Source of the DNA: an uncultured Bacteroidota bacterium
GTDB lineage: Bacteria > Bacteroidota > Bacteroidia > Chitinophagales > Chitinophagaceae
Assembly (NCBI GenBank): GCA_903874055.1
Contig: CAIQQR010000086.1
Location: 1-46,766 of the forward strand
Direction: 5' to 3'
Length of the DNA: 46,766 nt
Shown: one piece after another, positions 1 through 7,973 of the stretch
How the letters are laid out: each line of letters opens with the position of its first letter
How positions within the stretch are numbered: the stretch's first letter is position 1
Notes under the pieces: generated by a model
Databases searched by the model: none
The model's input: only the letters and a program-made list of their open reading frames with translations
What the model was told of the DNA's origin: nothing
Made by a program: the position numbers and the translations under genes

Positions 1-899
1 GCTGGCTCACCACCACTTAACTTAATCATATCCATTGTAGCCATGGCAAGACCAGCACCATTTACCATACAACCTACGTTACCATCTAATTTTACGAAGT
101 TTAAGTTAAACTCACCAGCTTCTACTTCGGTTGGATCTTCTTCAGTTACATCACGCATAGCCAATAAATCAGGATGACGCATTAAGGCGTTATCATCTAA
201 ATTCATTTTACAGTCTACTGCGATCATTTTATCGTCAGAAGTTTTGAATAATGGGTTAATTTCTAACATTGCACAGTCTAGACCAACATAGGCATTGTAT
301 AAATTAGTTACGAATTTCACACAGCTCTTTAATGCTTCACCACTTAATCCTAAATTGAAAGCAATTTTTCTTGCCTGAAATCCTTGTAAGCCACCACCTG
401 GATGTACCCACTCTTTAAATATTTTTTCAGGAGTATCATGTGCCACATCTTCAATGTTCATACCACCTTCGGTACTGTACATAATCACATTCATTCCTTT
501 TGTACGATCTAATAAAATAGATAAGTAAAACTCTTTAGTAGGATTAGGTCCATCATAATAAACGTCTTGTGCTACTAAAATTTGATTCACTACTTTACCA
601 GCTGGGCCAGTTTGAATAGTTACCAAGGTTCCACCTAAAATATTTTTTGCAAATTTTTCAATGTCTTCAGCTGATTTACCAACTGCAACACCACGTTGGT
701 CAGTACCTACGATACTTCCTTTACCACGACCACCAGCATGAATTTGTGCTTTAACAACAGCAAATTTATTATTGGTTTCTTTAGCAATTTTTTGGTAAGC
801 CGCTACTGCGTCTTGTACATTATTAACTGCGACCCCTTCTTGAACTGGGACATTGTACTTTTTTAGTAATTCTTTAGCTTGAAATTCGTGCAAGTTCAT
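1..899 (-). CDS. sucC: Succinyl-CoA synthetase (ADP-forming) beta subunit, 5' part
   Basis: Succinyl-CoA ligase beta subunit, the nucleotide-binding half of the TCA-cycle enzyme that makes succinate and ATP/GTP from succinyl-CoA. The gene begins at an ATG on the minus strand (897-899) and runs off the left edge, so about 299 of the usual ~390-400 residues are visible. The protein starts MNLHEFQAKELLKKY, the classic SucC N-terminus. It continues with the ATP-grasp segment (KAQIHAGGRGKG near residue 50) and the metal/nucleotide region with LEINPL and VDCKMNLDDNA around residues 230-255. The last visible part, GCMVNGAGLAMATMD, precedes the CoA-ligase domain. sucD is not in view. The start is supported by a -7-like element 16 nt upstream. 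Identification is very secure. Confidence 0.96.
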   Translation of the reverse strand, partial: MNLHEFQAKELLKKYNVPVQEGVAVNNVQDAVAAYQKIAKETNNKFAVVKAQIHAGGRGKGSIVGTDQRGVAVGKSAEDIEKFAKNILGGTLVTIQTGPAGKVVNQILVAQDVYYDGPNPTKEFYLSILLDRTKGMNVIMYSTEGGMNIEDVAHDTPEKIFKEWVHPGGGLQGFQARKIAFNLGLSGEALKSCVKFVTNLYNAYVGLDCAMLEINPLFKTSDDKMIAVDCKMNLDDNALMRHPDLLAMRDVTEEDPTEVEAGEFNLNFVKLDGNVGCMVNGAGLAMATMDMIKLSGGEP

Positions 900-915
900 T
901 TTGATGAAATTTTGG

Positions 916-923
916 CGAAGATA
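916..923 (-). promoter_or_regulatory. Putative -7 element for sucC
   Basis: The minus strand reads TATCTTCG followed by CC, matching the Bacteroidota -7 consensus TANNTTTG at 7 of 8 positions. It lies 16 nt upstream of the sucC ATG, so the leader would be very short. No convincing TTTG -33 element sits at the usual 19-21 nt spacing. Confidence 0.4.
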
Positions 924-980
924 CTAGAATAATAGCAAAAATTGAGTCAAAAATGAACTTATAAATGACTAAAAATATAT

Positions 981-1011
981 TTTGTTGTTTAAACATTGAA
1001 TTGTAATTTTG
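981..1011 (+). promoter_or_regulatory. Bacteroidota-type promoter for the YceI-like gene
   Basis: TTTG (981-984), a 19-nt spacer, then TAATTTTG (1004-1011). Both elements match the primary sigma-factor consensus of Bacteroidota (TTTG-N19-21-TANNTTTG) exactly. The YceI ATG is 53 nt downstream of the -7 element. This is the best-formed promoter in the window. Confidence 0.68.
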
Positions 1012-1064
1012 TAGTCTCTTTTATTTAAAGGAAATTTAATAAATATTTAAACAAATCAATCTGT

Positions 1065-1637
1065 ATGAAAAAAAACATCTTCACAACTTTGATCTTAGCA
1101 TCAATTACTTTATTCTCTTTTGGACAAAAGAAAGCTGTTCCAGCAGCCCCCGTTACTAATTTTACAGTCGATTCTTCAAAAAGCAAAGTAAATTGGGTAG
1201 GTTCTAAAAAAAGCGATTTTCACACAGGATATTTCCCCGTTAAATCAGGTGATGTAAAAGTGGCTGGCGGAAAGTTAGTAGGAGGCAGTTTTATTATCGA
1301 TGTAGCTGGATTAAAAGTTACTGACGGTGGTGGTGAGAAATTACAAGGACATTTACTTTCAGATGCGTTTTTTAATGCAGTAGCATTTGGTGAGGCTACA
1401 TTTACAATTACTAAAGTAGTTAGCCAAAAAAATGATAAAGCAAATATTACTGGAACACTTTCATTACATGGAGTTGAGGCACCAATCAATTTTACTGCTT
1501 ATATTAGAAATGCCGATGATAAAGGTTTTTTTGCTGAAGCATTTTTCCCTTTAAATAGATCAACTTTTGGCATTAATTATAACTTAGGAACAAATAATGA
1601 TGTTCAATTAGCGATTCATTTGTATGCAAGTAAATAA
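1065..1637 (+). CDS. YceI-family exported protein
   Basis: A 190-residue YceI-domain protein, a lipocalin-like beta-barrel family that binds isoprenoid or other lipophilic ligands; the physiological ligand here is unknown. Residues 1-20 form a Sec signal peptide (MKKNIFTTLILASITLFSFG then Q), so the mature protein is periplasmic or secreted. The domain fills residues ~33-188. Its typical phrases are visible: FTVDSSKSKVNWVGSK at the start, GHLLSDAFFNAVAFGEATF in the middle, and the strand containing TGTLSLHGVEAPINF. Length matches the family. It is a single-gene unit: its own promoter lies upstream, sucC is divergent, and a strong hairpin terminator follows. Family assignment is secure; function is only inferred. 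Confidence 0.9.
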   Translation: MKKNIFTTLILASITLFSFGQKKAVPAAPVTNFTVDSSKSKVNWVGSKKSDFHTGYFPVKSGDVKVAGGKLVGGSFIIDVAGLKVTDGGGEKLQGHLLSDAFFNAVAFGEATFTITKVVSQKNDKANITGTLSLHGVEAPINFTAYIRNADDKGFFAEAFFPLNRSTFGINYNLGTNNDVQLAIHLYASK

Positions 1638-1685
1638 TTATTAATTCAGACTTTGTCTGATTAAGAATTCAAAAAACTCGAATTC

Positions 1686-1724
1686 AAAAAAATACCCCTA
1701 ATGAAAATTTAGGGGTATTTTTTT
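1686..1724. terminator. Bidirectional intrinsic terminator between the YceI and DinB-like genes
   Basis: Arms AAAATACCCCTA and TAGGGGTATTTT flank a 9-nt loop, with an A-tract on the left and a T-tract on the right, so the hairpin can end transcription from both sides. It serves the plus-strand YceI gene (stop at 1637) and the minus-strand run ending with DinB (stop at 1776). A second small perfect hairpin (TCAGAC/GTCTGA, 1646-1660) lies just before it. Confidence 0.85.
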
Positions 1725-1775
1725 GCCTTTGGCAATACTCGTTTTTTGAAAAGAATAAGTGTTATTTCAACATAA

Positions 1776-2288
1776 TCAAATCTCGTAACGCTCTTTTAAA
1801 ATATGTAAATGGTGCAATGCATGTCCAAATATGATAAAGCCTAATGCATTCACTGAAATAGGGAAACCGCTAGCCGTGCCTAATGATTTATTTTGTTCTT
1901 CGGTAAATGAGGCAAATAATAAATTTGTAGATTGTCTTACAACTCTCCATTCAATCAACATGTCTTTCCAATTTCTATTTGCTGCAGTTGCATTTTTTGC
2001 ATATTCATTTTCATCAAACCCTAACAATGCAGCAGGTTCTTTTCTTGATAATGCCAAAGCACGATATGCGAATATTCTTTCTGTATCAATTACATGTTGA
2101 AACATTTGCTTTATGGTCCATTTATCTGGTCCATAAGCGTAATTGATTTTTTCTAAAGGGATAGCTGCCCAAAATTCAATAATCCTTTCGTTGTATTGTT
2201 GTACTAAAATGGAATAATCTTTTCCACTTGTATAGTTAATGTATGTTTGATGTTGTTTTCCGTATTCTGTTGCACTGGGTCTGGGCAT
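1776..2288 (-). CDS. DinB-like four-helix protein (DinB_2 superfamily)
   Basis: A 170-residue DinB/YfiT-type four-helix-bundle protein. The family's metal-binding histidine triad is visible as H65 (FQHVIDTERIFAYRAL) and H156/H160 (GHALHHLHILKERY at the C-terminus). Members include metal-dependent thiol S-transferases (bacillithiol/mycothiol type) and many of unknown function; no substrate can be assigned here. No signal peptide, so cytoplasmic. It is the last gene of the minus-strand run, 26 nt after the subtilase stop, and is followed by the bidirectional terminator. Length is normal for the family. Confidence 0.8.
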   Translation of the reverse strand: MPRPSATEYGKQHQTYINYTSGKDYSILVQQYNERIIEFWAAIPLEKINYAYGPDKWTIKQMFQHVIDTERIFAYRALALSRKEPAALLGFDENEYAKNATAANRNWKDMLIEWRVVRQSTNLLFASFTEEQNKSLGTASGFPISVNALGFIIFGHALHHLHILKERYEI

Positions 2289-2314
2289 ATTTTTTGTTTA
2301 AATGATGATTTTAT

Positions 2315-3979
2315 TTATTTAGATTTTGTATTTGATTTATATTTTTTGCTTGGCTTATAATTTTGTGCAAATTGTAATGCATTTGCTGCATTTACAATGC
2401 CAGGAGCTGATGCAATTTCCTGTAATGTTTTTTCTTCTTGTTTTTGAGGTACTGAATAAGTTTTATTAATATCCTCTGGTTTCCAAACACTCTGCATTAA
2501 TATTTGTTTTACATCTATTGCTGAAAGGTTGGGGTAGTAGGATCTTATCATTGCGGCAATATGACTTACTATGGGTGCAGCCATACTAGTGCCTTGTAAG
2601 TAACCATGATTATTGCCAGTTGGAATGGTAGAATAAATTTTAATTCCAGGAGAGAGTACGTCTACTATTTTAGATCCAAAATTACTAAAGTCGGTTAGTA
2701 AAGTGCCATTGATAAAATAATCACTACTTGCAGCAATGGTTAAAATATTTTTCGCTGTGTCCTTTAATGTACTTGAATATGGATTTGGATACACAGCTTT
2801 GTTGTTTAAATCATAATATTCATTACCTGCAGAATGAATAATTAAAACATCTTTTTCTCCAGCATAACGAATAGCATCATCCACCCATGATTGTTCTGGA
2901 GAGAAAGATTTCCCAAAACTCATATTGATTATTTTGGCGCCATTATCTACGGCATATCTAATTCCTAAAGCAATATCTTTATCGTATTCATCTCCATCAG
3001 GAACTACTCTAACGCCCATAATTTGTATGGCTGGATATAATTTATTAACCTTCCAATTACTATCCGGAATACTTGCCACTAATCCTGCAACATGGGTGCC
3101 ATGTTTTGCGTTAGGGCCAGTAATATCATTGTTCCCGTAATATTTATCTTCAAGATTTTCGTAATTATCATTTATAATCTCAGCCCTAATATTAGCAGGA
3201 GGAATTTTCTTTGCTTTTGCTGATTTTTCTTTGCCTTCAATATATTCTTTTAAATCACCAATCACTTCTTGGTACGGAGTCTCTTTTTCAATACCTAAAA
3301 TTTGCACCGTTCTTAAATAAGCCATTTTCGCATCAAGAGTAACACGTCCAATGGGTTGATACGATTCGATTGATTCCACTGTAAAGTTAGAATCATTCTT
3401 TTCCTTGATAATTATGTTGCCTAATTTTTGTAAGGCATTTGTAGCCATAGTAATATATTGCAAATTCGCAGCATCTTCCTCTGAAAATACTATTTCATTC
3501 GCCGCTTGTTTCCATGCCTGATATTGCTTTTGTTGTGCTTCCGATTTAATTTGATTTATGTCGGACACATTTTCAAAGGCAGTTTTATATTTGTGGTATA
3601 TTCTTGATTTTTCGTCTGCTGCTTTATCTATATTTCTTCCATCCTTACCTCCTAAAAAATTCCAACCATGTATATCATCAACATATCCATTATGGTCATC
3701 ATCAATTCCATTGTTTGGTATTTCCTTTGTATTCACCCAAAGCTTTGTTTTTAATTCAAGATGATTGGTATCAATGCCACCATCAAGAACGGCAACAATG
3801 ATAGGGGATGGTTGTTTATTTAATTTTGAAAGTTGCTCGTATGCTTGAAATAAACTTATTCCATGAACAGTATCCTTATTAAAATCTTTCCAATGCCAAT
3901 ATTTGCTAGATACATTGAATTGAGCCAAGGCAAAAATGTGTGTGCAAATTGCAAGGAATAATAAAAGTTGCTTTTTCAT
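2315..3979 (-). CDS. Secreted S8-family serine peptidase (subtilase) with a long insertion
   Basis: A 554-residue subtilisin-like protease. The chosen ATG at 3977-3979 begins a clean signal peptide (MKKQLLLFLAICTHIFALAQ) and lies 4 nt after the upstream aldehyde dehydrogenase stop. An upstream in-frame ATG at 4012 would overlap that gene and bury the signal peptide. The catalytic triad is present: Asp66 in VAVLDGGID, His near residue 294 in HGTHVAGLVAS, Ser near 464 in GTSMAAP. The oxyanion region reads IIHSAGNEYYD. About 225 residues separate the Asp and His motifs, against roughly 30-40 in classical subtilisins, and most of the excess is a charged, probably helical insertion. A basic tail (KPSKKYKSNTKSK) ends the protein; no Por/type IX sorting domain is evident. 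Substrate unknown. Confidence 0.9.
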   Translation of the reverse strand: MKKQLLLFLAICTHIFALAQFNVSSKYWHWKDFNKDTVHGISLFQAYEQLSKLNKQPSPIIVAVLDGGIDTNHLELKTKLWVNTKEIPNNGIDDDHNGYVDDIHGWNFLGGKDGRNIDKAADEKSRIYHKYKTAFENVSDINQIKSEAQQKQYQAWKQAANEIVFSEEDAANLQYITMATNALQKLGNIIIKEKNDSNFTVESIESYQPIGRVTLDAKMAYLRTVQILGIEKETPYQEVIGDLKEYIEGKEKSAKAKKIPPANIRAEIINDNYENLEDKYYGNNDITGPNAKHGTHVAGLVASIPDSNWKVNKLYPAIQIMGVRVVPDGDEYDKDIALGIRYAVDNGAKIINMSFGKSFSPEQSWVDDAIRYAGEKDVLIIHSAGNEYYDLNNKAVYPNPYSSTLKDTAKNILTIAASSDYFINGTLLTDFSNFGSKIVDVLSPGIKIYSTIPTGNNHGYLQGTSMAAPIVSHIAAMIRSYYPNLSAIDVKQILMQSVWKPEDINKTYSVPQKQEEKTLQEIASAPGIVNAANALQFAQNYKPSKKYKSNTKSK

Positions 3980-3983
3980 AGAA

Positions 3984-5507
3984 TTACAAATCAAATTGTA
4001 TGCCTTGTGCAAGTGGTAATTGATTACTCCAATTTATGGTATTGGTTTGTCTACGCATATAAGCTTTCCAAGCATCGCTACCACTTTCTCTTCCTCCTCC
4101 TGTTTCTTTTTCTCCTCCAAATGCGCCGCCAATTTCGGCTCCACTTGTTCCAATATTAACATTGGCAATTCCACAATCACTTCCCCATGCAGATAAGAAT
4201 AATTCAGACTCACGCATATTTAAAGTCATAATTGCAGAAGATAATCCTTGTGGTACGTTATTTTGAATTTCAATAGCCTCTTCAATTGTTTTATATTTCA
4301 TTACATATAAAATAGGAGCGAAGGTTTCGTGTTGTACAATTGTATAGGCTGGATTTACTTCGGCAATACATGGCTTCACATAACAACCGCTTTCAAAACC
4401 TGTGCCGTTTATAACACCACCTTCCACTAAAAATTTTCCACCCTCTTTAATACAAGACGCTATACTTTGTAAATATAAATTCACAGCTTCTTTATCAATT
4501 AATGGCCCCATGTGATTTTTAGAATCTAATGGATCTCCGATTTTAATTTGCTGATAAGCTTTGGTTAATTTAGTAACAAAACTATCATATACATTTTCAT
4601 GAATAATTAAACGTCTTGTACTAGTGCATCTTTGCCCCGCTGTGCCTACGGCCCCAAACACAGCACCAATTAATGACATATCTAAGTCGGCATTTTCAGT
4701 AATGATAATGGCGTTATTTCCACCTAACTCTAAAATTGTTTTACCTAATCTTCCTGCCACTGCTTTATTTAATTCTTTTCCCATTCTTGTTGATCCAGTT
4801 GCGGATACCAATGGAATACGACTATCATTGCTAATCCATTCACCCACTTCACGACCGCCTTGAATTAAATTGTTTACACCTTCAGGTACATTGTTTGCTG
4901 CAAATACTTTAGCAACAATATTTTGTACAGCATTGCCACATAAAGGCGTTTTCTCACTTGGTTTCCAAACGGTAACATTTCCACACACCCATGCTAATGC
5001 AGCGTTCCAACTCCAAACAGCAACTGGGAAATTAAATGCAGAAATGATACCAACTATACCCATTGGATGCCATTGTTCATACATTCTGTGTGATGGTCTT
5101 TCACTATGCATTGTTAAACCATACAATTGTCTAGATAAGCCCACTGCAAAATCACATATATCAATCATTTCTTGCACTTCGCCTAAACCTTCTTGTATGC
5201 TTTTCCCCATCTCATAACTTACTAATTGGCCTAGCGCTTGTTTATCTGCTCTTAATGCATCTCCTAATTGTCTTACTACTTCGCCTCTTTTTGGTGCAGG
5301 CCATTTTCTCCATTCCAAAAATGCAGTTTGAGCAGTAGTAATTACTTTTTCATAAGCTTCTTTATCTGATGAACTTACTGATCCAATTAATTTTCCATCA
5401 ACTGGAGAATAACTGTTAATTATTGCGCCTTTGCTATTAATAGTTTTAGATCCAGTAGCACTCCCTTCGTTATCTTTTTGCAAACTCAAATGCTGTAAAA
5501 ATTCCAT
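3984..5507 (-). CDS. Aldehyde dehydrogenase, ALDH7 (antiquitin) type
   Basis: A 507-residue NAD(P)-dependent aldehyde dehydrogenase. The ALDH7/antiquitin signature AFNFPVAVWSWNAALAWVCG identifies the subfamily. The cofactor and catalytic motifs are present: VWKPSEKTPL, SATGSTRMGKEL, LELGGNNAIIITENADLD (general-base Glu) and the nucleophile Cys294 in TAGQRCTSTRRL. Characterised ALDH7 enzymes oxidise alpha-aminoadipate semialdehyde (in equilibrium with piperideine-6-carboxylate) in lysine breakdown, so that is the likely role, although no other lysine-degradation gene is nearby. It sits 2 nt after rfaE2 and 4 nt before the subtilase, so co-transcription is likely even though functions look unrelated. 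Cytoplasmic. Confidence 0.9.
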   Translation of the reverse strand: MEFLQHLSLQKDNEGSATGSKTINSKGAIINSYSPVDGKLIGSVSSSDKEAYEKVITTAQTAFLEWRKWPAPKRGEVVRQLGDALRADKQALGQLVSYEMGKSIQEGLGEVQEMIDICDFAVGLSRQLYGLTMHSERPSHRMYEQWHPMGIVGIISAFNFPVAVWSWNAALAWVCGNVTVWKPSEKTPLCGNAVQNIVAKVFAANNVPEGVNNLIQGGREVGEWISNDSRIPLVSATGSTRMGKELNKAVAGRLGKTILELGGNNAIIITENADLDMSLIGAVFGAVGTAGQRCTSTRRLIIHENVYDSFVTKLTKAYQQIKIGDPLDSKNHMGPLIDKEAVNLYLQSIASCIKEGGKFLVEGGVINGTGFESGCYVKPCIAEVNPAYTIVQHETFAPILYVMKYKTIEEAIEIQNNVPQGLSSAIMTLNMRESELFLSAWGSDCGIANVNIGTSGAEIGGAFGGEKETGGGRESGSDAWKAYMRRQTNTINWSNQLPLAQGIQFDL

Positions 5508-5509
5508 TC

Positions 5510-5998
5510 TTATTTTTTAATTTTTTCTATAATATTTGTTGTAGAAAATCCTTCTACAATTGGGTTTATGATTACTTTTCCTCCATTGGCAATTACTTCC
5601 TTAGCACCCACGATGGTTTCAATGGTATAATCACCGCCTTTCACTAAAACATCAGGCATTAGGGTAGTAATTAATTCGTAGGGAGTATCTTGTTCAAATA
5701 CAACTACTGCATCTACTAATACTAAATTGGCCATCACCAAAGCACGACTCTCTGTTGAATTAATAGGACGATCTGGTCCTTTTAATCTTTTAATACTAGC
5801 ATCCCCATTTAAACCTAAAACTAAATAGTCTGCTTCTTTTGCAGCTTGTGCAATGGAGAATAAATGACCTGGGTGTAGAATATCAAAACATCCATTTGTA
5901 AATGCTACTGTCTTGCCCGTTACTTTCCAGGAGCTTATCAATGCTTTAGCTGCATCGATACTTAAAATCTTTTTTTCAATGCCTTCTACAAATCGCAT
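5510..5998 (-). CDS. rfaE2: D-glycero-beta-D-manno-heptose 1-phosphate adenylyltransferase (RfaE2 type)
   Basis: A 162-residue cytidylyltransferase-fold protein matching the C-terminal half of HldE. It shows the HxGH nucleotide-binding motif (NGCFDILHPGHL, H42 and H45) and the LGLNGDASIKRLKGPDRPIN segment typical of RfaE2. The later DVLVKGGDY and GFSTTNIIEKIKK segments also fit the heptose-phosphate adenylyltransferase family. It would transfer AMP to heptose-1-phosphate to give ADP-heptose for LPS inner core or other glycans. The kinase half (RfaE1) is not fused and not in the window. One nt follows the membrane-protein gene upstream and two nt precede the aldehyde dehydrogenase. A related glycerol-3-phosphate-type cytidylyltransferase is a weaker alternative. 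Confidence 0.88.
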   Translation of the reverse strand: MRFVEGIEKKILSIDAAKALISSWKVTGKTVAFTNGCFDILHPGHLFSIAQAAKEADYLVLGLNGDASIKRLKGPDRPINSTESRALVMANLVLVDAVVVFEQDTPYELITTLMPDVLVKGGDYTIETIVGAKEVIANGGKVIINPIVEGFSTTNIIEKIKK

Positions 5999-5999
5999 A

Positions 6000-6980
6000 T
6001 TATTTGACTTGTTTATTAATAATTGGAAGTATAATTAAACTTAAACCTCCTAATACTATGATGATTAAAAATTGAGCAAACCATTGCACTGTTCCGTTGG
6101 CTAATCCAAGGGTATATTCAACGCCGTTAAGTTCTAAAACCTTTGCCATTAAATAGGCATATGCACCAATTCCACCAGGCGTTAAAATCATTCCTATACT
6201 CGCATAAGCTAAACAACTAATGGCTGTGGCAAATGAACTTGTGGTACCTTCTGTCCCCATTAAGCCTATATAAGTAGCAGATAAATACATGAACCAAATA
6301 CCAAATGAGTATAGGAAAAATAAATTATGCTTTTTTAATTTTGTTGCACTTATCACCCCTTCCCAAATTCCCTTAATAATGTGTTTGATGTTTGCAATTG
6401 TTTTTTGCAACTTGGTTCTGAATATGAATAAAACAATGAATGCAATCAAAACAATCCCAATAAATATATACAGTGTATAGTGGTGATTATTTTCAAGAGG
6501 GGCATTTGCCTTTTGATTCATTAATTGATGCCAACCCGCTTCAATTACATTAAACTGAAGTACAAGTGCCAATAAAAAAACAATACCTAGGCTTAAAACA
6601 TCAAAAGCTCTTTCCGCTACAATGGTACCCACAATTTTTTCGGCAGGCACTTTTTCATATTTTGAAAGTAGGGTACATTTTAAAACCTCCCCCAATCTGG
6701 GTACGGCTAAATTAGCTAAGTATCCAATTAGGACAGCTAAAAAAGTATTTATAATGGAAGGTTTATATCCAAGGGGCTCCATAATTAATCTCCACCTTAA
6801 AGCGCGTAAGAAGTGGGAAAACCCAAGCATTAGAAAAACTGGTAAAACAATCCAATATTTTGTGGATTTTAAGGCGGTAGTGAATTTAGCCCATTCCTGT
6901 GCTGGAATTTGGTGTAAACTCCACCAAATCAGCAATATGCCGATAAAGAAAAAGAAGGCAATCTTCAGGAATTTACCCAT
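6000..6980 (-). CDS. Lysylphosphatidylglycerol synthase TM-domain protein (UPF0104)
   Basis: A 326-residue integral membrane protein of the LPG_synthase_TM/UPF0104 family (the flippase-like half of MprF without the aminoacyl-transferase domain). About eight hydrophobic segments are visible, starting with FLKIAFFFFIGILLIWWSL and ending with FLIIIVLGGLSLIILPI. Family phrases include LRALRWRLIMEPLGY near residue 65, NLAVPRLGEVLKCTLL near 115, and PGGIGAYAYL near the C-terminus. Because the soluble transferase domain is absent, a role in lipid translocation or export is more plausible than lysyl transfer, but this is inference. First gene of the minus-strand run; the next gene begins one nt after its stop. 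Confidence 0.85.
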   Translation of the reverse strand: MGKFLKIAFFFFIGILLIWWSLHQIPAQEWAKFTTALKSTKYWIVLPVFLMLGFSHFLRALRWRLIMEPLGYKPSIINTFLAVLIGYLANLAVPRLGEVLKCTLLSKYEKVPAEKIVGTIVAERAFDVLSLGIVFLLALVLQFNVIEAGWHQLMNQKANAPLENNHHYTLYIFIGIVLIAFIVLFIFRTKLQKTIANIKHIIKGIWEGVISATKLKKHNLFFLYSFGIWFMYLSATYIGLMGTEGTTSSFATAISCLAYASIGMILTPGGIGAYAYLMAKVLELNGVEYTLGLANGTVQWFAQFLIIIVLGGLSLIILPIINKQVK

Positions 6981-7070
6981 TATCGTTCGTTTTTACAATG
7001 TCTTGCAATTTACGACCTATTGTCCTATAAATCTTGGATTTTGGAGCCAAATATGCAGCTTTTTTAGGTG

Positions 7071-7102
7071 TTTCTTAAAGTGAGGACTATTTCGTACCTT
7101 CG
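7071..7102 (+). promoter_or_regulatory. Putative promoter for the GT5-like/DUF4270 pair
   Basis: TTTC (7071-7074), a 20-nt spacer, then TACCTTCG (7095-7102) followed by C. Each element is one base off the Bacteroidota consensus TTTG-N19-21-TANNTTTG. The GT5-like ATG is 38 nt downstream. Confidence 0.48.
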
Positions 7103-7140
7103 CAAACTCAAAGATGGTTCTGAGTTAAATCCCAATAGGA

Positions 7141-7959
7141 ATGTCTGAAAAAAAACGAATTTTATACATCGCAACTGAAATGTCACCTTATCTAGAGTTG
7201 ACAGAGTTTGCTGAGGTAATTAATAAGTTAGCTATCAAAAGTAATGATAGTGGCTTAGAAGTAAGATGTATTATGCCAAGATTTGGTGTAATCAACGAAA
7301 GAAGACATCGTTTACACGAAGTGGTAAGGTTATCTGGAATTAATGTTCAAGTGGATAGTGATGATTATCCTTTACAAATTAAAGTAGCTTCATTGCCAAA
7401 TGCAAGACTACAGGTTTACTTTTTAGAAAATGAAGATTTTTTTAAACGCAAGCAAATTTTTCATGATGAAAATGAAGTTTGGTTTGATGACAACACATTA
7501 AGAACTATTTTCTTTTGCCGTGGTGCATTAGAAACGGTTAAAAAATTTGGATGGCCTCCAGACATTATTCATTGTAGCGGGTGGATGACAGGATTAATAC
7601 CTGCTTATATTAAAACCGCATTTAAGAAAGAACCGGTATTTTCTAATTCTAAAGTAGTTTTTACCATTGGTGCAAATACTTTTGAGGAAAAGTTTGATAA
7701 GGATCTTTTAACTAAGGGGTTAATCAATGCAAACATCAAGGATAAAGACTTAGAAATTTTCAAAGAGTTAAATAATACTGCTTTTTTTAGAGGTGGTGCT
7801 ACTTATGCTGATGCAATTACATTTGGTTCTGACATTATTGATAAAAAATTAGTTTCTGAATTTTCAGCTGTTAAAGGTAAAAAGGTGGTTCCTTTTAATG
7901 GATGGGACTCCGATTTAACAGAGTATTTAGATTTATATAACGAACTTGCAGGCAAATAA
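7141..7959 (+). CDS. GT5-like (glycogen/starch synthase N-domain) protein, probably non-catalytic
   Basis: A 272-residue protein related to the N-terminal Rossmann domain of GT5 glycogen synthases. It aligns from residue 7 with the true glycogen synthase encoded at 38399. At the nucleotide-sugar loop, where the active enzyme has KAGGLGDV (residues 15-22), this protein has ELTEFAEV (19-26), so the Lys-X-Gly-Gly motif is gone. At the second conserved site the active enzyme has HCHDHQAG (131-138) and this one HCSGWMTG (144-151). The protein ends at the interdomain linker (KKVVPFNGWDSDLTEYL), so the C-terminal GT-B domain is missing. It is therefore probably a pseudoenzyme or regulatory/binding protein; the usual label glycogen/starch synthase is misleading. 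No signal peptide. It is 14 nt upstream of a DUF4270 lipoprotein gene and likely co-transcribed. Confidence 0.82.
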   Translation: MSEKKRILYIATEMSPYLELTEFAEVINKLAIKSNDSGLEVRCIMPRFGVINERRHRLHEVVRLSGINVQVDSDDYPLQIKVASLPNARLQVYFLENEDFFKRKQIFHDENEVWFDDNTLRTIFFCRGALETVKKFGWPPDIIHCSGWMTGLIPAYIKTAFKKEPVFSNSKVVFTIGANTFEEKFDKDLLTKGLINANIKDKDLEIFKELNNTAFFRGGATYADAITFGSDIIDKKLVSEFSAVKGKKVVPFNGWDSDLTEYLDLYNELAGK

Positions 7960-7973
7960 AGACAAAATAATTC

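Noticed and set aside
3980..4012. Longer start for the subtilase
   Set aside because: It would overlap the aldehyde dehydrogenase gene and place eleven residues before a perfect signal peptide.
4870..5217. 115-residue open frame on the plus strand inside the aldehyde dehydrogenase gene
   Set aside because: Antisense shadow of a strongly conserved coding sequence; composition is that of a reversed frame.
6622..7083. 153-residue open frame on the plus strand overlapping the LPG-TM gene
   Set aside because: Mostly antisense to conserved membrane-protein sequence, with no recognisable domain or promoter.
7141..7959. Pseudogene created by truncation of a glycogen synthase gene
   Set aside because: The frame is open and promoter-led, divergence from glgA is spread evenly, and no remnant of the C-terminal half follows before the DUF4270 gene; a maintained short protein fits better.
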